From Janibacter indicus (lineage in GTDB: Bacteria; Actinomycetota; Actinomycetes; Actinomycetales; Dermatophilaceae): a stretch of 64,000 nt of DNA. A program made the position numbers and the translations under genes. A model generated the notes under the pieces. The model worked only from the letters and a program-made list of their open reading frames with translations, was not told the origin of the DNA and ran no database searches. Positions 6,585-14,627 of the stretch are shown piece by piece (position 1 is the stretch's first letter; each line of letters starts with the position of its first letter). The stretch lies in the NCBI RefSeq assembly GCF_900176385.1, contig NZ_FWXN01000011.1, positions 62,001 through 126,000 on the forward strand, in the 5' to 3' direction.

Positions 6585-6763
6585 CATGTCCGGCGGCGTC
6601 GAGCGGCCTCGGGATCGCGTGTTCTTGGTCACGGGATCAGGTGCGCGATCGACGTGAACTCCCGATGAATCTAGGCCGTCCGGCGCATCGGCAGGGCACC
6701 AATACGACACGTTTCGGCACGTCGAGTTAACCTTTGCGACGATTTCAGGCCATTATTGTTGGG

Positions 6764-7822
6764 ATGCAGACCGTACGCAGCTGGCCCTACACCGTCGCTG
6801 TGGTCGTCTCGATGCTCGTCGGGGTGGCCGCAGTCGTCGGCACCTACTCTCTCGGGATCCCGATCAAGGACCCCGAGGGCTTCCTCGGCCCCGCATACGT
6901 GCGGCTGCCTCTCTTGGCGCTCCTCCTCTTCGGTATCGGCCTGGTCATCGCCGGTGCCCGCCGACGCGGCTGGCGACAGCTGCGGCAGGGCATGGTCGAG
7001 GTGGCCCGCTACGAGTGGAGCCTGGGCCGCATCATCTACATCGCGACCGGCCTGCTCACCTTCTACGTCTGCTACGTCGGGTACCGCAACCTCAAGAGCG
7101 TCCTGCCTGTCTACCGCGAAGGCGTCCTCTACGACCGCCAGCTGCTCGAGGTCGACAAGTGGCTCTTCGGTGGCACCGACCCGGCCGTGATCCTGCACGC
7201 GATCTTCGGTGTCGACCTGACGGCGGGCGTGCTCTCCTTCGTCTACCTGCTCTACCTGCCCCTCGTGCCGGTGAGCCTCATGGCCGTGCTCGTCCTGTGC
7301 CGTGACCTGGCCGTCGGCGCCTGGTACGCCACCGCGCTCAGCCTCAACTGGGTCCTCGGTGCGATGAGCTACTACGTCCTGCCGGCGCTCGGGCCCATCT
7401 ACGCCCGGCCCGACCTCTTCTCGACGCTGCCCGACACCGGGGTGAGCGACCTGCAACAAGCCCTGTTGAGCAACCGCCTCGAGTTCCTCGCCGACCCGAT
7501 CGCGAGCGACGCGATTCAGGGTGTCGCGGCCTTCGCCTCGCTGCACGTCTCGGTGACCTTCGCGCTCGCGCTCTTCCTCCAGCGCACCGGCCAGTCGCGC
7601 TCGCTGCGGATCGCTGCGTGGACCTTCTTCGGCCTGACCTTCGTCGCGACGATCTACTTCGGCTGGCACTACGTGCTCGACAACTTCGCGGGCGTGCTCA
7701 TCGGCTACCTCGCCGTCGTCATCGGCGGCTGGGCCACCGGTCAGCGCGGCGGCCGGGTCGGCGGTGCCGTGGTGACGACCAAGGAGAGCGAGCCGGCGCC
7801 GTCGCTCGTCAACGCCGCCTGA
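6764..7822 (+). CDS. PAP2-superfamily membrane phosphatase/transferase
   Basis: A 352-residue protein with about eight transmembrane helices. The PAP2 active-site motifs are in the C-terminal half: ALGPIYARPD (motif near 222), ASLHVSVTFA (SLHVS, catalytic His) and GWHYVLDNFAGVLIG (HYxxDxxAG). This arrangement is that of the inositolphosphorylceramide-synthase-like branch of PAP2 proteins in actinobacteria, which act on membrane lipid phosphates; the exact substrate cannot be read from sequence. The ATG at 6764 was preferred to an upstream TTG at 6734, which lies in a promoter-like AT-richer segment. About 180 bases of non-coding DNA precede it, holding the tRNA-His terminator and a GATCGCG/CGCGATC inverted repeat (6613-6650). 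Confidence 0.85.
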   Translation: MQTVRSWPYTVAVVVSMLVGVAAVVGTYSLGIPIKDPEGFLGPAYVRLPLLALLLFGIGLVIAGARRRGWRQLRQGMVEVARYEWSLGRIIYIATGLLTFYVCYVGYRNLKSVLPVYREGVLYDRQLLEVDKWLFGGTDPAVILHAIFGVDLTAGVLSFVYLLYLPLVPVSLMAVLVLCRDLAVGAWYATALSLNWVLGAMSYYVLPALGPIYARPDLFSTLPDTGVSDLQQALLSNRLEFLADPIASDAIQGVAAFASLHVSVTFALALFLQRTGQSRSLRIAAWTFFGLTFVATIYFGWHYVLDNFAGVLIGYLAVVIGGWATGQRGGRVGGAVVTTKESEPAPSLVNAA

Positions 7823-7874
7823 TCGACGTCCGTCGGCGGGCGTTCGCGACGCCGCGTGTGTACGGCGACCGACC

Positions 7875-8831
7875 GTGAGTTCGCAGCCTGCCGTCGCCAC
7901 GGCCACCGAGGAGCGCAGCGGCTACATCGCCGTCCTGGTCTTCCCCCTGCTTATCGTCGCCGGGGGAGTGATCGGCTACCTGGCCGCTGACACCGTCTCC
8001 GGGGCGGCCCCCTTCGTCAACCCGCTGCTCGGGCTCGTGATGTTCACGATGGGTCTGACCCTGCGGCCGGCCGACTTCGCGCTCGTCGTGCGACGTCCGC
8101 TGCCGGTCGTCCTCGGGGTGATCGCCCAGTACGTCATGATGCCGTTGTGCGCGGTGCTCGTGGTGAGTCTGCTGGGCCTGCCCTCCGAGCTGGCCGCGGG
8201 CGTGATCCTCGTCGGGTGCGCCCCGGGCGGCACCGCCTCCAACGTCGTGTCCTATCTGGCGCGTGGTGACGTGGCTCTGTCCGTGGCGATGACCTCGGTC
8301 TCGACGCTCCTCGCCCCGCTCCTCACGCCGCTGCTCACGCTGTGGCTGGCCGGGCGCTACATGCCGCTCGACGGTGCGGGGATGGCCCGCACCATCGTGA
8401 CGATCGTCCTGCTGCCCCTCATCGCCGGGATCATCGTGCGCCTGCTGCTCGCGCCGCTCGCCGAGGCCCTGCTGCCGGTCCTGCCGTGGCTGTCGGTGGC
8501 CGCGATCTCGATCATCGTCGCGATCGTCGTCTCGGGCAGCGCCGACGCCATGCTCTCGGCCGGTGCCCTCGTCCTCGTGGCGGTCATCGCACACAACCTG
8601 CTCGGCATGGCGCTGGGCTACGGCGCTGCCACGCTGGCGCGGCTGCCCGTCGCGGCCCGTCGCACCACGGGCATCGAGGTCGGCATGCAGAACTCCGGAC
8701 TCGCCGCCGGCCTGGCGGCGCAGTACATGGACCCGCTCTCGGCCCTGCCGGGTGCCGTCTTCTCCGTCTGGCACAACGTCTCGGGCGCCCTCTTCGCCGC
8801 CTGGTGCCGGCGCCGCGACCGGCGGTCGTAG
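7875..8831 (+). CDS. bile acid:sodium symporter (BASS) family transporter
   Basis: A 318-residue protein with about ten hydrophobic helices in two inverted repeats. It contains the family hallmarks PLLGLVMFTMGLTL (about 50-63, helix 2) and GCAPGGTASNVVSYLARGD (about 115-133, crossover region), with a second crossover at GIEVGMQNSGLAAGLA (about 271-286). BASS proteins are Na+-coupled importers of organic anions; in bacteria the natural substrates are usually pantoate, keto acids or sterol acids and are not predictable here. The GTG start is preceded by GACCGACC without a strong ribosome site. It may be cotranscribed with the PAP2 gene 52 bases upstream. Confidence 0.92.
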   Translation: MSSQPAVATATEERSGYIAVLVFPLLIVAGGVIGYLAADTVSGAAPFVNPLLGLVMFTMGLTLRPADFALVVRRPLPVVLGVIAQYVMMPLCAVLVVSLLGLPSELAAGVILVGCAPGGTASNVVSYLARGDVALSVAMTSVSTLLAPLLTPLLTLWLAGRYMPLDGAGMARTIVTIVLLPLIAGIIVRLLLAPLAEALLPVLPWLSVAAISIIVAIVVSGSADAMLSAGALVLVAVIAHNLLGMALGYGAATLARLPVAARRTTGIEVGMQNSGLAAGLAAQYMDPLSALPGAVFSVWHNVSGALFAAWCRRRDRRS

Positions 8832-8840
8832 GACCGCCCG

Positions 8841-9470
8841 TCAGCCCACCTGGTGGCGCGCGGCGATCTCCTTGAGCTCCGCGGTCTCCAGCCCCGGCTG
8901 CGGACGGAAGACCGCCTCGCGGTAGTAGCGCAGCTCGGCGATCGACTCGGTGATGTCGGCGAGGGCGCGGTGGCCACCGTTCTTGTCCGGGGCGGCGAAG
9001 TAGGCCCGCGGGTACCACCGTCGGGAGAGCTCCTTGATCGAGGAGACGTCGATCATCCGGTAGTGCAGGTGCGCCTCGAGACCGGGCATGTCACGCACGA
9101 GGAAGGCCCGGTCGGTGGCGACGCTGTTGCCTCCCAGGGGCGCCTTGCCCGCGTCGGGGACGACCTGACGGATGTGCGCCAGGACCGCCTCCTCCGCCTC
9201 GGCCAGGGTGGTCCCCTCGGCCAGGACGTCGAGCAGTCCCGAGGTCGTGTGCATCTCCCGGACGAAGTCGTTCATCTGCGTCAGCGCGGCCTCCGGCGGG
9301 CGGATGACGATGTCGATGCCCTCGTCGAGCTGGTTGAGCTCGTAGTCGGTGATCAGCGCCGCGACCTCGATGAGGGCGTCGTGCTCGAGGGAGAGCCCGG
9401 TCATCTCGCAGTCGATCCACACGATGCGCTCGGACGAGTTCGAAGTCGATGAAGTCACGTCCGCCACCAT
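8841..9470 (-). CDS. orn: oligoribonuclease
   Basis: A 209-residue DEDDh 3'-5' exoribonuclease that degrades 2-5 nt RNA and the c-di-GMP product pGpG to mononucleotides. The visible catalytic set is WIDCEMTGLS (Asp and Glu of motif I), a central ATDRAFL (Asp) and GGHRALADITESI (His and Asp of motif III). The ATG at 9470 gives the usual short leader; an upstream extension would run across the divergent promoter of the PrsW gene. It ends 9 bases from the stop of the convergent BASS gene. Confidence 0.96.
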   Translation of the reverse strand: MVADVTSSTSNSSERIVWIDCEMTGLSLEHDALIEVAALITDYELNQLDEGIDIVIRPPEAALTQMNDFVREMHTTSGLLDVLAEGTTLAEAEEAVLAHIRQVVPDAGKAPLGGNSVATDRAFLVRDMPGLEAHLHYRMIDVSSIKELSRRWYPRAYFAAPDKNGGHRALADITESIAELRYYREAVFRPQPGLETAELKEIAARHQVG

Positions 9471-9537
9471 ATCCACCGGGGCACGTGGGTAGTCCTCCCC
9501 ACCGACGCAAGGGAGTTGGCGCACTAGCGTGTAAGCC

Positions 9538-11163
9538 ATGACGACGCCACCTCCTCCGCCCTCCGGGCAGCCTCCGGCTCCCGCCGGGCCTCCGCCGCCC
9601 CCTCCGGCCGCCGCCCCCCGGACGGCGACGCCGCCACCGCCGCCCGTGGGTCAGCAGCCCCCGCCGTCTCCGACCGGGCAGCAGCCCCCGCCGCCTCCGG
9701 GCCAGCCCGCGCCACCGTCCCAACCGTCCGAGGACACCCTCAGCCGGCGGCTGCTGCGACGTACGGTGCCGGACGAGCCCGAGTGGTACCGCACGGCGAC
9801 CCGGTCGGTGCTGCTGGCCGAGGAGGAGGCTCGGACCGACTCCCGGGCCGAGGTGCTCGAGCAGCAGCGTGCCTACGAGGAGCAGCAGCGTCTGGCCCAG
9901 CAGGCCCAGGCGCAGCAGCAGGCCCAGCAGGCCTACGCCCACCCGGGTGGCGCGCATCAGCAGGCCCAGGCCGCGCTCGCCTACCAGCAGGCACAGCAGG
10001 CGGCCTGGCTGCAGCAGCAGAGCTACTCGGCCCACTACGTCACGGCGCAGGCACAGGCCAATCCGACGCCCCGGCCGAGGCTGCGCACGTGGATCCTCAG
10101 CGGGATCGTCATCGTGCTCTCCCTCATCGGTGCCGGGCTCATGGCACTGATCATCGGGGCGGAGTCGGGCGTGCTGGCGACCCTGGTCGGCCTGCTCTTC
10201 GCCCTCATCCCCCTCGTCTTCGTGCTGCCCCTCTTCCTGTGGCTCGACCGCTTCGAGGCCGAGCCGTGGCGTTACCTCGCCACGGCCTTCCTCTACGGCG
10301 CCTTCGGGTCGACCCTCGCGGCGCTCGTCCTCAACTCCCTCGGTGGGTTCGTCCTGATGGGCTACACCGACGCGGAGTCCGCCAACGTGCTGAGCGCGGT
10401 CTTCATCGCACCGCTCACGGAGGAGACCTTCAAGGGGCTCTTCCTGCTCGTCATGTGGTGGTTCATGCGCAAGGAGTTCAACGGCCTGACCGACGGCATC
10501 GTCTACGCCGGCATCGTCGCCGCGGGCTTCGCCTTCACCGAGAACATCCTCTACCTCGGGCGGGCCCTCGACCAGGGCGGCACCGAGGCACTGCTCGGCA
10601 CCTTCGCCCTCCGCGGGCTCGTCAGCCCCTTCTGCCACCCGATGTTCACCGCCATGACGGGCATCGGGGTCGGCATGGCCTCGCTGTCGCGCCAGACCCC
10701 GGTGAAGATCATCGCTCCCTTCGTCGGGTGGTGCGCGGCGGTGCTGCTCCACGGCCTGTGGAACCTCGGCGCCTCCGCCGGCGTCACCGGGCTCGTCGTC
10801 AACCTCTCCTTCGGCTTCGTGGTCTTCGTCGTCTTCGTGGCCTTCGTCGTGTGGACCCGCCAGCGTGAGGGCAAGGTCATCGGTCAGCACCTGCTGCCCT
10901 ACGCCGACTCCGGGTGGATCTCGCGCGACGAGGTCTCGATGCTCGCGTCGATGAAGGAACGGCGGGTGGCCCGCCGCTGGGCCCGGGCACGTGGTGGCAG
11001 CAGTGCCGTGCAGTCGATGCGCTCCTTCCAGGACACCGCCTCCGAGCTCGCGCTGCTGCGCTTCCGGACGTTGCGCCACGAGGCGGACCACGAGTCGCTG
11101 CACAAGGAGCGGGTGCTCCTGGACTCGATGACGGCCCGGCGACGGGAGTTCGCCGGAGCCTGA
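9538..11163 (+). CDS. PrsW-family intramembrane metalloprotease with P/Q-rich N-terminal extension
   Basis: A 541-residue protein. Residues 1-65 are Pro-rich and 100-175 are Gln/Ala-rich with coiled-coil tendency, both cytosolic low-complexity segments. The membrane domain (about 184-435, 8-9 helices) has the PrsW signature: the EE pair at 295-296 in APLTEETFKG, EN at 335-336 in FAFTENILYL, and His367 in SPFCHPMF, which together resemble the CAAX/PrsW glutamic-type site. A basic soluble tail of about 100 residues follows. PrsW cleaves anti-sigma factors in Bacillus; the target here is unknown. It is divergent from orn and separated from it by 67 bases. Confidence 0.88.
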   Translation: MTTPPPPPSGQPPAPAGPPPPPPAAAPRTATPPPPPVGQQPPPSPTGQQPPPPPGQPAPPSQPSEDTLSRRLLRRTVPDEPEWYRTATRSVLLAEEEARTDSRAEVLEQQRAYEEQQRLAQQAQAQQQAQQAYAHPGGAHQQAQAALAYQQAQQAAWLQQQSYSAHYVTAQAQANPTPRPRLRTWILSGIVIVLSLIGAGLMALIIGAESGVLATLVGLLFALIPLVFVLPLFLWLDRFEAEPWRYLATAFLYGAFGSTLAALVLNSLGGFVLMGYTDAESANVLSAVFIAPLTEETFKGLFLLVMWWFMRKEFNGLTDGIVYAGIVAAGFAFTENILYLGRALDQGGTEALLGTFALRGLVSPFCHPMFTAMTGIGVGMASLSRQTPVKIIAPFVGWCAAVLLHGLWNLGASAGVTGLVVNLSFGFVVFVVFVAFVVWTRQREGKVIGQHLLPYADSGWISRDEVSMLASMKERRVARRWARARGGSSAVQSMRSFQDTASELALLRFRTLRHEADHESLHKERVLLDSMTARRREFAGA

Positions 11164-11189
11164 CCGCGTCAGCGGGAGCAGCTCGGCCG

Positions 11190-11227
11190 CTGCGGGTCGG
11201 GGCGGGTCAGACCGCCTCGACCCGCAG
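11190..11227. terminator. bidirectional terminator between prsW-like gene and PPTase gene
   Basis: CTGCGGGTCG (11190-11199) pairs with CGACCCGCAG (11218-11227), and the inner GGCGG/CCGCC continues the stem around a 6-nt loop. It overlaps the last codons of the minus-strand gene and lies 27 bases after the plus-strand stop. Confidence 0.75.
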
Positions 11228-11884
11228 GTCGTCCCCGGTGAGAGCCGCAACGGCCGCCCGGTGGTCGGGCGTCGTCGGGTCGACGTCGGCGAGGGCGATC
11301 ATCGGGGGGCCGGGCTCGTCGGCGCGCCAGTCGACGAGCCGTGCCGGGTCGCGCGGACCGGACACGAGCACCTCGGAGGGGTCGACGACCAGGCCGCGAC
11401 CGGTGGCCTTGAGCACGGCCTCCTTGCGCGCCCACACCCGGGCACGGGCGACGAGCAGGTCGTGCCCGTCGAGTCCGTCGAAGCCGGCGACCTCGTCGCG
11501 GGCCAGGGTCGCCGCGGCGAAGCCCTCGAAGTCGGCGTCGGTGAGGTCCTCGATGTCGACCCCGACCTCGACTCCCTCGGCGACGGCGACGATCGCGCTC
11601 GCACCGGTGTAGGAGAGTGAGAAGTGCCAGCCGGGGACGTCGCGCAGGCTCGGCTTGCCGTGCTGCTCGCTGCCGCAGGTGGTGCAGCGGCGGGCGAAGG
11701 CCAAGCCGGCGGGGTCGCGGTCGAGGAGCTCGCCGAGCACCCGGCGCACGAGGGCATGACCCGTGACGAAGGGGGGCGCCTCACGCTTGCGCCCGGCCCG
11801 CGCCCGCTCGCCGTCGTCGAGGATCGCCAAGTCGTCGGGGGAGTCGGTGACTCCCCTCTCGCGCACCACGATCCGGACGGACAT
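11207..11884 (-). CDS. 4'-phosphopantetheinyl transferase (Sfp type)
   Basis: A 225-residue enzyme that moves 4'-phosphopantetheine from CoA to a Ser of carrier proteins in fatty acid, polyketide or nonribosomal peptide synthesis. The Mg2+/CoA site is VGVDIEDL (Asp110, Glu112), and the catalytic signature WARKEAVLKATGRGL (151-165) supplies Glu155 and Lys159. The upstream motif HFSLSYTGASA (about 87-97) is also typical. Two cysteines at 67 and 70 (RRCTTCGSEQHGKPSL) form the small metal-knuckle-like insertion common in actinobacterial Sfp proteins. No carrier protein or synthase gene is nearby, so it probably serves genes elsewhere. Confidence 0.93.
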   Translation of the reverse strand: MSVRIVVRERGVTDSPDDLAILDDGERARAGRKREAPPFVTGHALVRRVLGELLDRDPAGLAFARRCTTCGSEQHGKPSLRDVPGWHFSLSYTGASAIVAVAEGVEVGVDIEDLTDADFEGFAAATLARDEVAGFDGLDGHDLLVARARVWARKEAVLKATGRGLVVDPSEVLVSGPRDPARLVDWRADEPGPPMIALADVDPTTPDHRAAVAALTGDDLRVEAV

Positions 11885-11962
11885 GGTGCCGATGATGGCA
11901 GGTCGTCCCGCTCATTACACTGAAGCCGCCCGGGTCGTGGACACGTCCGTTCACCCGGGCAT

Positions 11963-12036
11963 GCCTCCGTAGCTCAGCTGGACAGAGCAAGGGCCTTCTA
12001 ATCCCTAGGTCGCAGGTTCGAGTCCTGCCGGGGGCG
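11963..12036 (+). tRNA. tRNA-Arg(UCU)
   Basis: A 74-nt cloverleaf: acceptor GCCTCCG/CGGGGGC (one G-U), D-arm GCTC...GAGC, anticodon loop CTTCTAA giving UCU, T-arm GCAGGTTCGAGTCCTGC. The last base pair of the anticodon stem, C31-T39, is a mismatch. CCA is not encoded (GCCG follows). Confidence 0.92.
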
Positions 12037-12078
12037 CCGACCTCCTCGGCGCCGATCTCGTCGACGCCGCTGCCGCCG

Positions 12079-12780
12079 TCAGTCGGTCGTCGTCACCGGT
12101 GCCGGGCGGCGGGTCCACGGCCAGGTCATCAGGGCCCACACGAGGGCGACGATGACGACCTCCACGGCGAGGTAGACCGGCCACGGGCCGAGGAGGTCGA
12201 GCAGCGACCCCGTGCCCGGCTTGCCGTTGACGAAGCCGTAGTTGGTGCCGAGCAGCAGGTTGAGCGGGTAGAGCACGAGCATCCAGGTCGCGGTGAGCGC
12301 CACCGTGCGGCGGTAGCCCGACCAGTCCGGCCGGTGACCCAGCCCGAAGGTGAGGAAGACGGCGGCCCAGACGACGAGGATGTGCATGGCCCAGAAGACG
12401 ACGAACCGCGGGTCGGGGAAGTCGGCGGCCAGCGCCGGGGTGACGAGTGCCTGCGGCGTGAGGAGCAGTCCCCACAGGTAGGTCACGCAGATCGCGGTGT
12501 GGTTGCGGGTCCACAGGGCGATGACGGCGACGAGCGCCGCCAGGTCGCACAGCTGCAGCGGCAGGCTGACCCCGAGCTGGAAGTTGCCCGGCAGGTGGTC
12601 GAGGACCTGCAGCGGCAGCACCGCCGCGACGAGGACGAGCGCGAATCCTCGGGCGACCGGCTGGGGGTGCGCACGGGCGAGGCGACCCAGCAGCACCATC
12701 AGCGGGAGCCCCACGAGGCAGATCCCGATCATCGACAGGTGGGAGGTGCCCATCGCCTCGAAGCGGTCCGCACCGGTCAT
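12079..12780 (-). CDS. TIGR02206 (YwaF-like) membrane protein
   Basis: A 233-residue integral membrane protein with about seven helices. The segment SLPLQLCDLAALVAVIALWTRN (about 73-94) and the later YPLNLLLGTNYGFVNGKPGTGSLLDLLGPWPVY (about 174-206) are diagnostic of the TIGR02206/YwaF family, whose function is not established. The ATG at 12780 was chosen because GGAGGATCGGGCC precedes it; an upstream in-frame extension is basic and lacks family similarity. It is divergent from the GTPase gene pair. Confidence 0.88.
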   Translation of the reverse strand: MTGADRFEAMGTSHLSMIGICLVGLPLMVLLGRLARAHPQPVARGFALVLVAAVLPLQVLDHLPGNFQLGVSLPLQLCDLAALVAVIALWTRNHTAICVTYLWGLLLTPQALVTPALAADFPDPRFVVFWAMHILVVWAAVFLTFGLGHRPDWSGYRRTVALTATWMLVLYPLNLLLGTNYGFVNGKPGTGSLLDLLGPWPVYLAVEVVIVALVWALMTWPWTRRPAPVTTTD

Positions 12781-12908
12781 GGCCCGATCCTCCCGCGGCG
12801 AGGGGCGAAGGGGGTGAGTACCTCGCCCCATCATCGGTCCGGGCCCGACGCGCGCACGGGTGCGCGTCCACGTCGAGCCGACCCCCTTCGCTGGATAGGG
12901 TGTGCCGC

Positions 12909-14627
12909 ATGGGTGAGATGCCGAGGGGACAGGACGACAGCAGCCTCCTGACCCGGGTGACGGCGCTGCGTGACGAGGTCGAACGAAGCCGGCTGACGCT
13001 CGATCTGCCGAGCACCCGGCAGGCGCAGTCCGAGCGGCAGGCGCTGCTCGACCAGCTCGACGACTACGTGATCCCCAGACTCCAGTCGATGGACGCCCCG
13101 CTGCTCGCCGTCGTCGGTGGGTCGACGGGGTCGGGCAAGTCCACCCTCGTCAACTCCATCCTGCGCCGTGAGGTGAGCCGTTCGGGCGTGCTGCGCCCGA
13201 CGACGACGAGTCCCGTGCTCATCCACCACCCCGACGACGAGCGGTGGTTCCGCGACGCGCGGGTCCTCCCTTCGCTCGCCCGGGTCACCGGGGGCGACGC
13301 CGAGCCGCAGCCCGGCACCGTCCGGCTCACCCCGTCGACGACGCTGCCGCCGGGCATGGCGATCCTCGACGCACCCGACATCGACTCGGTCGTCTCGGCC
13401 AACCGCGAGCTGGCGGCGCAGCTGCTGTCCGCTGCCGACCTGTGGCTCTTCGTCACGACGGCCGCGCGCTACGCCGACGCGATCCCGTGGCAGCTGCTGC
13501 GGCAGGCCTCCGACCGGGGGACCGCCGTCGCGATCGTCCTCGACCGCGTCGACCGTCCCGCGATGACCGACGTGCGCTCCCACCTCATCGAGATGCTGCG
13601 CGAGCAGGGGCTCGAGACGGCGCCGGTCTTCGCGGTGCCCGAGACCGAGCTGGATCCGCAGGGCCTGATCCCCGAGCCCGACATCGAGCGCGTGCGCGGC
13701 TGGCTCACCGCCCTGGCCGGCGACCAGCGGGCCCGCACGATCGTCATCCGGCAGACCCTGCAGGGGGCCCTGCGCTCGCTCGACGGGCGGGCGGCCGCGG
13801 TCATCGACGCGGCGCGGTCCCAGCGCGAGCAGACCACCTCGCTGACCCAGGTCGCCTACGACGCCTACGACACCGCCGAGCAGGGCGTGAGCGACGGCAT
13901 GCAGGACGGCCAGCTGCTGCGCGGCGAGGTGCTCGCCCGGTGGCAGGAGTTCGTCGGGACGGGCGAGTTCTTCCGCAAGGTCGAGAAGGGCGTCTCACGC
14001 CTGCGCGACCGGGTCACCTCGGCCGTCTCCGGCGGGCCGCCACCGGCCGCCGAGCTCGACCAGGCCCTGCACACCGGGGTCAGCGCCCTGATCCTCGCCG
14101 AGGCCGACACCGCCGCGGCGACCATCGCCCGGACCTGGCGTGGCACCGAGGCCGGCCCCGTCGTCCTCGACGACCACCCCGAGCTCGGCCACTCGTCGCG
14201 CGGCCTCGAGAGCGACGTCGAGCGGCTCGTGCGTGACTGGCAGGGCGACGTCCTCGACATCGTGCGGGCCGAGGGCGGCAACCGCCGCACCAATGCCCGC
14301 ATCGCGGCCTACGGGGTCAACGGCATCGGCCTGTTCCTCATGCTCGTCTCCTTCGCCCACACCGGCGGCGTGCTCGTCGCCCCCGAGGTGGCCATCGCCG
14401 GCGGCACGACCGCCCTCGCACAAAAGGTCCTCGAGGCGATCTTCGGTGACCAGGCCGTGCGCGACATGGCCCGCAAGGCGCGCCAGCTGCTCCTCGACCG
14501 GGTCGTCGAGCTCTACGCCGCCGAGCGCGACCGCTACACCGCGGTGGTCGGTGACCTCAGCGTCAGCGAGGCCCAGATCCGCCGGCTCGAGCAGGCGGCT
14601 GCCGCGGTCGGGGAGGAGACCCGATGA
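12909..14627 (+). CDS. dynamin-like GTPase, first of a coupled pair
   Basis: A 572-residue protein with a G domain near the N-terminus: P-loop GGSTGSGKS (70-78), switch I Thr region RPTTTSPV (about 96-103), G3-like ILDAPDIDS (about 151-159, with DxPDxD instead of the usual DxPG) and G4-like LDRVD (about 211). The C-terminal two thirds is helical, with a hydrophobic patch (YGVNGIGLFLMLVSFAHTGG, about 468-487) that may insert into membrane. Such proteins occur as adjacent, unequal pairs in actinobacteria, comparable to DynA/DynB or IniA/IniC membrane-remodelling dynamins. The ATG at 12909 is preferred over the GTG at 12900. The stop overlaps the next start by 4 bases. Confidence 0.8.
   Translation: MGEMPRGQDDSSLLTRVTALRDEVERSRLTLDLPSTRQAQSERQALLDQLDDYVIPRLQSMDAPLLAVVGGSTGSGKSTLVNSILRREVSRSGVLRPTTTSPVLIHHPDDERWFRDARVLPSLARVTGGDAEPQPGTVRLTPSTTLPPGMAILDAPDIDSVVSANRELAAQLLSAADLWLFVTTAARYADAIPWQLLRQASDRGTAVAIVLDRVDRPAMTDVRSHLIEMLREQGLETAPVFAVPETELDPQGLIPEPDIERVRGWLTALAGDQRARTIVIRQTLQGALRSLDGRAAAVIDAARSQREQTTSLTQVAYDAYDTAEQGVSDGMQDGQLLRGEVLARWQEFVGTGEFFRKVEKGVSRLRDRVTSAVSGGPPPAAELDQALHTGVSALILAEADTAAATIARTWRGTEAGPVVLDDHPELGHSSRGLESDVERLVRDWQGDVLDIVRAEGGNRRTNARIAAYGVNGIGLFLMLVSFAHTGGVLVAPEVAIAGGTTALAQKVLEAIFGDQAVRDMARKARQLLLDRVVELYAAERDRYTAVVGDLSVSEAQIRRLEQAAAAVGEETR

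Noticed and set aside
6613-6650. GATCGCG/CGCGATC inverted repeat upstream of the PAP2 gene
   Set aside because: Seven-base arms with a 24-base loop about 115 bases before the start; too weak alone to call an operator.
9091-11250. 719-codon open frame antisense to the PrsW-type gene
   Set aside because: Translation is charge-rich shadow sequence; the plus strand encodes the membrane protease with conserved EE, EN and His.
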